This document shows, piece after piece, positions 52,744 to 59,291 of a DNA stretch of 64,000 nt. The position numbers and the translations under genes were made by a program. The first letter of the stretch is position 1. Each line of letters starts with the position of its first letter. The DNA is from Maioricimonas rarisocia. Its GTDB lineage: Bacteria > Planctomycetota > Planctomycetia > Planctomycetales > Planctomycetaceae. The notes below the pieces were generated by a model. That model did not search any database and had not been told where the DNA came from. It was given only the letters and a program-made list of their open reading frames with translations. The DNA lies in the NCBI RefSeq assembly GCF_007747795.1, contig NZ_CP036275.1:3148853-3212852 (forward strand). Reading direction: 5' to 3'.

Positions 52744-53460
52744 CTACGGGCCGAAGCCGACTCCTCCGCCTCCGCCTCCGCCGAAGCCACCGTACTGCCC
52801 GGGGGTATTGCCGAACTGTCCGAAGTTGTTGCCGACGCCGCCAGTGAGGATGTGTCGGTAATACATCGGTTCGGCCTGGATCGCGTTGTAACCCGGGCCG
52901 TATGGCGTGGCGACGATGGTCCGCTGGTTGGCGTCCGGATTCCCCATGTCGGTGAGAATGCGGGCGATCAATGTGCGGCGGATCGCATCCAGCTCGGGAT
53001 CGGAGTTGTTCTCGCCCCGCTCGATCAACACCGGGAATGGTGTGCTCCGCATGCGGGCGGCGATCTCGAGGACCTTGTCCTTGCCGTCCGGCGTCAGTTC
53101 GGCCGTGTCGGCCACGAAGTCGTGCCGGTGAAAGATGAAGTCGGCCGCTTCCCCGTTGGTCTCCATCACCTGGTAGTGAGCACGGACAGCGCTGCCCAGG
53201 GGGAGAGTTTCGGGGATGGCGTTGGACTTCTTGTGCAGCCAGCCGAACATGACGAAGTTCATGTGAGAGAGACGGCCTCGAAGGCCCCCGCCGTGCGGGT
53301 CGCAGGACGAGCACTCTCCGCAGGGCTGATCTGCAGAGCAGACATCGCATCCCGCTTCGACGACAGGGTCGCCGGCCATGGGCGTATGGACGCAGCCCGG
53401 TGTGCCGAGTGCAACGCCAAGTAGCAGTGCGGCCGGCGCGAGCGTGTGTCTGATGGACAT
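52744..53460 (-). CDS. Cys-rich small lipoprotein with OmpA-like stretch and glycine-rich end
   Basis: The 238-residue product starts with a lipoprotein signal ending LGVALGTPGC (Cys23). A cysteine cluster follows (CDVCSADQPCGECSSC, about residues 38-53; spacing C-x2-C-x6-C-x2-C-x2-C). Then come IPETLPLGSAVRAHYQVM and a weakly OmpA-like region: VADTAELTPDGKDKVLEIAA, then IARILTDMGNPDANQ. The C-terminus is glycine-rich (QYGGFGGGGGGGVGFGP). The pattern suggests an outer-membrane or periplasmic planctomycete lipoprotein; the exact role is unknown. The gene is convergent with the upstream lipoprotein gene and sits 189 bases from the secretin stop. Confidence 0.75.
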   Translation of the reverse strand: MSIRHTLAPAALLLGVALGTPGCVHTPMAGDPVVEAGCDVCSADQPCGECSSCDPHGGGLRGRLSHMNFVMFGWLHKKSNAIPETLPLGSAVRAHYQVMETNGEAADFIFHRHDFVADTAELTPDGKDKVLEIAARMRSTPFPVLIERGENNSDPELDAIRRTLIARILTDMGNPDANQRTIVATPYGPGYNAIQAEPMYYRHILTGGVGNNFGQFGNTPGQYGGFGGGGGGGVGFGP

Positions 53461-53649
53461 GAAAAGCCCCCCTGGGGTGTGACGACACGGCCGTCCGGGC
53501 GAGTGTGACGGTCAGGTGGTCTGTGACGTTGCGGCGAACTGGCGAGCGTCACAGGTCCCTGAAGGACGGCTGGCGTTGTGTTTCTTTGTCTGTATCGGTT
53601 GTGGTCGGGACGTAACTGTTTCGTTTTGTCGCTGTGACCCGCGTCGCGT

Positions 53650-55827
53650 TTACCACTGCACCGGACGAGTGACCGTCGCGGGACGACGTCCGTCGGGTGT
53701 GACGACCGCGCCGGCCTGCTGTACGCCCTGCTGCGGCAACTGATGACGATTCGTTTGATACGGATTGCCGGCAGTTCCTGCCGTCGGTTGCTGTGGCGTA
53801 TTGAGCGGCTGGCCGGGACTCTGCATCGCGGGCGGTGCTGCCGGAGGTGGCCCCAGACGCGGCTGCTGGTACATCGGGGTGGGCTGGCTGCCTTCCGGGA
53901 TGACCTGCCGGGGCTGCGGATACTGTCCTGACGGTCCCTGCGGCTGAACGGCCGGATAGCGTCCGTAGGGGGACTGCTGCATCTGAGGAGGCAGTCCCGG
54001 TTCAAGCGGACCACCGGGCATCTGCGTACCCTCGTAGGCCTGAGTCGGAGCCGGGGCGATGTTCTGAGGATCGACCGGGGCGGGATTGTAGAAGTTGTAG
54101 CCGACGTCGTGAGCGAAGCCCTGGCCGTTGCCGTAAGGCAGCAACTGGTAGTGGCCCAGGTCCGGATTTCCTTCGATGCGATTGAGCTTGTAGAAGTCGA
54201 TGTCGTCGGGATGCGGATAGGGCTGTCCCGGCAGCGGCGGAACCTCTTCGGGGTCCATCGGCCGGTAGATCTCCGGCGTGACGACAATCAGCAGTTCCGT
54301 TTCATCTTCGGTCGCCTGCTTGGCATTGAAGATATAGGCGCCGATGACCGGGATCTCACCAATGAACGGGATGCGGGTGACTTCTGCCTGTTCGCGGCGG
54401 GAGAACAAACCGCCCAGAACGATCGTCTGACCCTCGCGGAGCTCGACGCGCGTCTGCACGCGGCGAACGTCGACGCCGGGAATTCCCTGCACGGCGTTGC
54501 TGCTGTTGATGGCACTGACTTCGGGCGTGATCTGCAGCCGCACCAGATCGTTGTCGACGACCGTTGGCGTGGCGATGATGGACGTACCGAATCCGCGGAA
54601 GGTTGTGGTGCCGACTCCGACGCCGTTGAGCCCCACGGTACTGGGCACGGCGAATTCACCACCGGCCAGAAACGCGGCCGGCTCTCCGCTGAGCACGACG
54701 AGATTCGCATCCTCGAGGATGCGGGCGCTGCCGTTCGACGCCAGTGCGTCGACGAGGACTTCGATTTCACCGTTCTCAAAGATGCCGGTGAGGACCGGAT
54801 TGGCGACAGAGAGCGACTGGCTGATGAAGTGCCGTCCCTGATTGAACAGGACGCTCCAGTCGATTCCCATGCGGCGGAGCTGCGAGCGATTGACCTCGGC
54901 CACGCGGACACGGATCGAGACCTGAAACTCGCCCGGCACCTGCAGTTCGTTGACGATCAGCGACGAGATGAAGTCGTTGCCGCCATAGTCGTCCCCACCT
55001 CCACCACGGCCAGCGGCGGCGAGGTAGATGTTGGAGTAGTCGTTGCCGCGGTCGAGATAATCCCCCTCTTCGGTAAGGACTTCGCCGCGGACGATCTGCA
55101 TGATGCGAGCCGCTTCTTCAGAGTCACGGGCCTGGCCGCGGACAATGATCTTGCGCGACATCGGAATGAGGTACACCTTGCTGTTGGGATACAGCAGGGC
55201 CAGTTTGCGCTCGATACGTCCGTAGTCGATCCGCCGCTGCTCTTCGAGGGCTGGGTCGCGAATGACCGTCACCAGGTAGATCAGCGGATCGTCGCTTCCT
55301 TCGAACCAGATGGTCATGTCGGTCGTGCCCAGCCCCAGACCGAGAACGGAGATTTCGGTTGGTGTGTACTGGGCGACTTCGATCACCGACGGATCGGAGA
55401 TGGCAATCCGGCGAATGTTCTGACGGGCGATAATCAGCTGGCTGCGGTGGTGAATGACGTCGAGTTTCTCTTCCGACGTCGGCATGGCGGCCAGCCGGCT
55501 ATCGAGCGGTCGCGTCGGTTCGTCCGAGCCGTATCGGACCTGGCGGACCTGGCGGACCTGGGATGGCCGAGGTCCGGGCGCGACGGCGTGATAGACGCCT
55601 CCGTGATTGCGCGTTACGGGAATCCGGGAAGCTTCGTACCGTGAGGGCTGCTGGGCGTTGGCCTGCAGCCCGGCTCCGATGAGCAGCGCGACGGCGACGC
55701 CCCATCCGGCGAATCGGAGGTCCCGCAGCGCATGATTCCAGAAGTGTCCGCGGTGACCGGTTTCGGCCCTCGTGTGACGGTCCTGGACGTCGCGTGCGCC
55801 GGGGCGTGTTCGCTGTGACGTCGGCAT
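53650..55827 (-). CDS. CpaC/RcpA-like outer-membrane secretin with Pro/Gln-rich tail
   Basis: The 725-residue protein starts at ATG 55827 (AGGAG nine bases upstream). A hydrophobic segment (WGVAVALLIGAGLQANAQ, about 44-61) after a long charged N-terminus serves as signal. It is followed by the pilus-protein N-terminal domain (about 119-184; KLDVIHHRSQLIIARQNI, GLGLGTTDMTIWFEGS) and a BON-like region (195-252; YPNSKVYLIPMSRKIIVRGQ). The secretin domain (about 299-525) has ISSLIVNELQVPGEFQVSIR, GVDVRRVQTRVELREG, QTIVLGGLFSRREQAEV and the signature IPFIGEIPVIGAYIF. The remaining 200 residues are Pro, Gln, Gly, Tyr-rich. CpaC-type secretins form the outer-membrane channel of Tad pili; no other Tad gene lies in the window. 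The start of the mature protein has a (QVR)3 tripeptide repeat. Confidence 0.92.
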   Translation of the reverse strand: MPTSQRTRPGARDVQDRHTRAETGHRGHFWNHALRDLRFAGWGVAVALLIGAGLQANAQQPSRYEASRIPVTRNHGGVYHAVAPGPRPSQVRQVRQVRYGSDEPTRPLDSRLAAMPTSEEKLDVIHHRSQLIIARQNIRRIAISDPSVIEVAQYTPTEISVLGLGLGTTDMTIWFEGSDDPLIYLVTVIRDPALEEQRRIDYGRIERKLALLYPNSKVYLIPMSRKIIVRGQARDSEEAARIMQIVRGEVLTEEGDYLDRGNDYSNIYLAAAGRGGGGDDYGGNDFISSLIVNELQVPGEFQVSIRVRVAEVNRSQLRRMGIDWSVLFNQGRHFISQSLSVANPVLTGIFENGEIEVLVDALASNGSARILEDANLVVLSGEPAAFLAGGEFAVPSTVGLNGVGVGTTTFRGFGTSIIATPTVVDNDLVRLQITPEVSAINSSNAVQGIPGVDVRRVQTRVELREGQTIVLGGLFSRREQAEVTRIPFIGEIPVIGAYIFNAKQATEDETELLIVVTPEIYRPMDPEEVPPLPGQPYPHPDDIDFYKLNRIEGNPDLGHYQLLPYGNGQGFAHDVGYNFYNPAPVDPQNIAPAPTQAYEGTQMPGGPLEPGLPPQMQQSPYGRYPAVQPQGPSGQYPQPRQVIPEGSQPTPMYQQPRLGPPPAAPPAMQSPGQPLNTPQQPTAGTAGNPYQTNRHQLPQQGVQQAGAVVTPDGRRPATVTRPVQW

Positions 55828-56222
55828 TGCTGGTCGCTCCTGTGCCCTCAATCGAATGCGTCGGACCCGCTGCTGTTGCAGGCCCAAGCAATACAAGGCG
55901 CGATCGGACTCCATGGCTATGCAGAGAGAGCCCCAGGGATCGCACTGTTGACCCACTCGCTTCTATCGACCGCGCTTGATCTCCGAATTGACGCGAATTC
56001 TCATCTTCGGAGGGTTGTGCGGGCTGCAACAGTGGTGCCCGCCGTACCGGCGACGGCGGGTATGATGCGGGGATTCTGTTGTCGACGGGGCGAACGCGTG
56101 CGATTTCGACACGCGCAAGAAAAAACAGCAGCGGTCCCCAGCGAGGACAGCTGCCGTGTCGAGTCGTGTCAGGTTGGTACGCTGTTCGGCCGATTCTGCC
56201 GGTTACGGGCGTGCGGAGCGCG
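55828..56222. other. Intergenic region upstream of the secretin gene
   Basis: No gene is seen in these 395 bases. Besides the presumed secretin promoter, which could not be pinned down, there is one short inverted repeat, CGCGTG/CACGCG with a 9-base loop near 56096-56116, with an A-rich run just after it on the plus strand. Confidence 0.4.
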
Positions 56223-56672
56223 CTACCAGGGAATCGTGACGTTCTGGCTGGCCGGGCCCCGGTAGTACCAGGGGCGGCGATAGCTGTAGTACGGATAGCG
56301 CGGATGAAGTCCGCCGGTGGCTGGTGTCCAGCCGGGCGAGGCCGGCGGCAGCGGCATCTGCTGGACGTACTGCGGTGGGTACGTCGGCCCCGGCACCTGT
56401 GCGGGGCCAGTCGGATGCGTGCCGACGAGGCCCGTCTGATTGCGGCAGGGGCAATCGGCCGACGGTGTCGCAGTGACTGGGGGAGTGGCGTGCTGCGGGG
56501 CGGCAGGCGGTGCAACTGGCGGCGCTGCTGGTGGCTGGATCGTTCCGCCCGGGGCCTGCAGCGGGGCGTGGGGCTCCTCGGCAGCTGCCGGTGGGGGCGG
56601 ATCCTGCGCTCCGGCCGCAGTCGCGGACAACAGGATCACGGCGGGAAGCGTAAGCAGAATTCGTACGAACAT
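56223..56672 (-). CDS. Small secreted proline-rich protein
   Basis: The 149-residue product has a signal peptide (VRILLTLPAVILLSATAAGA, about 3-22). The mature protein consists of Pro, Ala, Gln and Tyr-rich sequence: PPPPAAAEEPHAPLQAPGG, then PPVAPPAAPQHATPP, and ends HPRYPYYSYRRPWYYRG. Two Cys occur in DCPCRNQTG. The composition suggests an extended wall- or envelope-associated protein; no family is recognised. The start is ATG 56672; upstream extension of the frame has no signal. Divergent from the next small protein gene (309 bases between starts). Confidence 0.6.
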   Translation of the reverse strand: MFVRILLTLPAVILLSATAAGAQDPPPPAAAEEPHAPLQAPGGTIQPPAAPPVAPPAAPQHATPPVTATPSADCPCRNQTGLVGTHPTGPAQVPGPTYPPQYVQQMPLPPASPGWTPATGGLHPRYPYYSYRRPWYYRGPASQNVTIPW

Positions 56673-56981
56673 CGGGCGCCCCTGTCTTCTTCTGAGAGTA
56701 TCCCTGGCAGACTGACGTGATCCGCCCGGACCGTGAGACCGGATCTTCGGGGGCGGCACGCAAAAGTCTACCTGCCGCAGCAGCATGCGGCGGTCGCGGT
56801 TCCCGCGATGGGAACGGAGGTCGGGCACCGGAGGAACGGCGGTGTGCGATGTGGGGGATACTCGAAGCGAATTAACCTTGAGGATCGTCGCGGAATCGCC
56901 GATTCAGATGATAGACAGGGTTTGCTGCGCCCGGACTGCGATCGCCGGGGGCCCTTCGACGGATTGACGAGGAGTCTACGG
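56673..56981. other. Divergent intergenic region between two small secreted-protein genes
   Basis: No gene is seen. A short perfect inverted repeat GTTCCC/GGGAAC with a five-base loop lies at 56799-56815. Promoters for both flanking genes must be here but no convincing hexamers were found. Confidence 0.35.
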
Positions 56982-57602
56982 ATGCCCCGCGTGATCATCG
57001 CTCTCATGTTGCTGACGGTGGTTGGCAGCCGTGCCATGGCTCAGGAGGAGTTCGTCGGTCCGGCGTCGGTCGGCAGCAGCGAGCCTCTGTTCTCGTACGA
57101 CGATCTGGAACGGTGGAAGCACGGCTACCTGCAGATCATGCCGTACTACGGCGGATACCACTCCTTCCGCCCGTACAACTACAAGCAGGTCATTTCGCAG
57201 TCGCAGACGGCCTCCGGCTGGGGGCTGTCCCCGACGATGCCGTATTCGCAGCAGTTCTGGCACTACTACGAGAAGCAGGCCGACCTCGAGGCTCCTGCCC
57301 TGTCGGGTCATAACGTGCCGCCCGCGACGGGACATCCGGACTACGGCGTCGTTCTGCAGCCGGCCGCCGGTCAGACGAGTTCGGCTCCGCCTGCGTTCAA
57401 CGCACCGCGGTTTTCGGCTCCACAGCACCAGCCGCAGCAGTTCACTGGTCCTCGGTTCTCGACGCCCGGTGCGATGAGTCCTTCCGGCGTGAGTCCGGCG
57501 ACGTTTCATCAGCCGCAGTTCGCCGCTCCGCAGTTCCGGGCCCCCGCCCCGGCCAACAGCCGTTCTTCGGAACTGCAGCAGTACCTGCAACAGGGACGTT
57601 GA
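56982..57602 (+). CDS. Small secreted protein with repetitive Pro/Gln/Phe tail
   Basis: The 206-residue product from ATG 56982 (GAGGAG eight bases upstream) has a signal peptide PRVIIALMLLTVVGSRAMA (2-20). Residues 30-90 are Tyr/Trp-rich (LERWKHGYLQIMPYYGGYHS, WHYYEKQADLEAP). The tail (about 130-200) repeats a PRFS/PQF pattern: FNAPRFSAPQHQPQQF, TGPRFSTPG, FHQPQFAAPQFRAPAPA. No family is recognised. The repetitive tail and small size suggest an envelope or surface protein that may partner with the secretin region next to it. Confidence 0.65.
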   Translation: MPRVIIALMLLTVVGSRAMAQEEFVGPASVGSSEPLFSYDDLERWKHGYLQIMPYYGGYHSFRPYNYKQVISQSQTASGWGLSPTMPYSQQFWHYYEKQADLEAPALSGHNVPPATGHPDYGVVLQPAAGQTSSAPPAFNAPRFSAPQHQPQQFTGPRFSTPGAMSPSGVSPATFHQPQFAAPQFRAPAPANSRSSELQQYLQQGR

Positions 57603-57641
57603 GCCGGTTCTGGCAGCTGATGGGCTGACTAGTGCACCGGT

Positions 57642-59117
57642 TCACTCGGTGGCTGTCGCGTGCTCGTCGCGTGGAGGACGCGTCAGCAGGATCAGTCCCT
57701 GCATGGCGAGAAACGCGAACAGCGGCAGGAACAGGATGACCCACGCGACGGTCATCACGAGCTGAAACATTCCACCGGCAAGCTCGCGAACGATCACCCG
57801 CTCGTCGGCATGTTGCAGACCGGCACCCGCCAGCTCGGCACGGACCCGCTCGGCACGCCGTTCTGCGAGTCGACCGTCAGGAGCGTCCGGCAGCCGCTCG
57901 ACGATGACCGCAGCCGATGTCTGCCCGGTTTCGCGAAGAATCTGTTGAACCCGCTCTTCGCCCCGCAGATTCAGCTCGGCCGTCCCGGTCTCAAAGTCGT
58001 CTGCACTGAGAATAAAGCCGGCACTCTCGGCCCGTTGCTGTTCGATGCCGCGGGGATCGAAGACCGCTCCGACGATCAGCAGCAGAATCATGCCGAAGGT
58101 CGTCAGCGAAATGATCCCGCAGCCCAGCGCCGTCATCTGGGTCTTGAACTGGCTCCGCTCCGACATGGATTCGAAATGCAGGTCGATGGTTCGCCGGCGC
58201 CGCAGCGACCGTTGCACGGCATCGACCAGGTCGAACGTGCGGACAGCATCGGACCAGTCAGCAATTGAGTCACCGGTATCTGAGAGTGCATGAGTGACGA
58301 GCGCCAGCTGAACCTCGCCGGTTGTTTCGGCCGGTTCTGAGACTGGCGTGACGTCGAGGTCGCCGCTGGACTCGAGACGGAACTGACCGGCTTCCTCCTC
58401 ACGCAGCATCACTGTCCCTTCAGTGAACGCTGCCTCCAGCAGGAAACTCGCCGCACCGTCTGCACCGCGGATTGTCCAGGTGGCTTCGGGAACGTTGTCG
58501 CCGGCGAGTGTCACCGTGGCCGAGAGGAGGCCGGCTTCGGTCTCTCCCGTGAACAGGGCCGTCAACCGCGTGTATTCCCCGTACAGCCACCGCAGCAGTG
58601 CGACATCGTGGAAGAGCTGCGCCTCCACCTGATCGCGCGACAGGCGATGTCTGTGTGAGTTGGTGGGAAGTGTACGTTCGATGAGAATGGCCTCGGTCGC
58701 GCCACCGATGCCGGACGCGACGAGGCCCTGCATTCCTGCGAACGAGCCAACAGTCAGATGCCGAAACATCGGGAGGATCGTGACGGGTCGCTCGTCGAGG
58801 ACCAGTGCCAGTTCGTAGGCGAATGCGGTGTCCTGGCGGCGATCGGGAAAGATGACCAGAGAGACCCCGTGCGACGCCAGCTGGCGGGCAGCCGTCAGCA
58901 GATCCGAATCGGCTGTCGCGACAATCGCTCCGTCCACGTCGGGAACGGTCAGCAGGTGCCGCCAGTCGGCGATTCGCTCGACATGCTGGGGGACGGAAGC
59001 CGCAGGTGGCGAGGACTCTTCCGTAACGACGGCGACGAGCTGATGGTCGGACGCATCAGCAATCGCGTCCAGCAGCGGGAAGCAGTCCGGATGGTCACCC
59101 AGCAGTACGAATCGCAT
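57642..59117 (-). CDS. Gfo/Idh-like domain fused to a membrane and OmpA-like C-terminal part
   Basis: The 491-residue protein begins with a Rossmann-like fold (MRFVLLGDHPDCFPLLDAI and DVDGAIVATADSDLLTAARQ), then LPMFRHLTVGSFAGMQGL and VEAQLFHDVALLRWLYGEYT, as in Gfo/Idh/MocA oxidoreductases. The nucleotide-binding GxGxxG is replaced by GDHPDC, so NAD use is doubtful. At about 336-355 a membrane helix follows (IISLTTFGMILLLIVGAVF), then an extracytoplasmic domain with AAVIVERLPDAPDGRLAERR, which is OmpA-like, and a second hydrophobic stretch near the C-terminus (FQLVMTVAWVILFLPLFAFL). Such a combination is unusual. It lies downstream of BamA in the same direction, 174 bases away. The reaction, if any, is unknown. 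Confidence 0.75.
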   Translation of the reverse strand: MRFVLLGDHPDCFPLLDAIADASDHQLVAVVTEESSPPAASVPQHVERIADWRHLLTVPDVDGAIVATADSDLLTAARQLASHGVSLVIFPDRRQDTAFAYELALVLDERPVTILPMFRHLTVGSFAGMQGLVASGIGGATEAILIERTLPTNSHRHRLSRDQVEAQLFHDVALLRWLYGEYTRLTALFTGETEAGLLSATVTLAGDNVPEATWTIRGADGAASFLLEAAFTEGTVMLREEEAGQFRLESSGDLDVTPVSEPAETTGEVQLALVTHALSDTGDSIADWSDAVRTFDLVDAVQRSLRRRRTIDLHFESMSERSQFKTQMTALGCGIISLTTFGMILLLIVGAVFDPRGIEQQRAESAGFILSADDFETGTAELNLRGEERVQQILRETGQTSAAVIVERLPDAPDGRLAERRAERVRAELAGAGLQHADERVIVRELAGGMFQLVMTVAWVILFLPLFAFLAMQGLILLTRPPRDEHATATE

Positions 59118-59160
59118 TGACCTGCAGCACTCCCCCGTTGTCCCACGGTGGTGTTTCCCG

Positions 59161-59186
59161 GGCCGGTCGGGCGAACCCGGCCGGTC
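59161..59186 (-). terminator. Strong hairpin between the BamA gene and the Gfo/Idh-like gene
   Basis: On the minus strand an 11-position stem with two C-A mismatches closes over a TTCG tetraloop (GGG-TTCG-CCC centre). It lies 106 bases after the BamA stop and 44 bases before the next start. Without a T-run it may be a terminator, attenuator or 5'-leader stem. Confidence 0.4.
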
Positions 59187-59291
59187 ACAGTGCAGGAATC
59201 ATAGTGGGACAGGGCGCAGTCCGGCTACGGCCCGTACGCGGAGTACCGAGTCGCGTTTGTCAGCTCAGCGGCGACAGGACAGCATGCCTGA

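Noticed and set aside
55536-55562. Three tandem 9-base copies (GGACCTGGC)
   Set aside because: They encode a Gln-Val-Arg triplet within the secretin N-terminus; too short to be a separate repeat element.
54109-55644. Open frame on the plus strand opposite the secretin gene
   Set aside because: Antisense to a clear secretin; Asp/Arg/Val-rich mirror composition.
56096-56116. Hairpin CGCGTG/CACGCG as a terminator in the secretin upstream region
   Set aside because: It is followed by A residues on the plus strand, and no plus-strand gene ends there.
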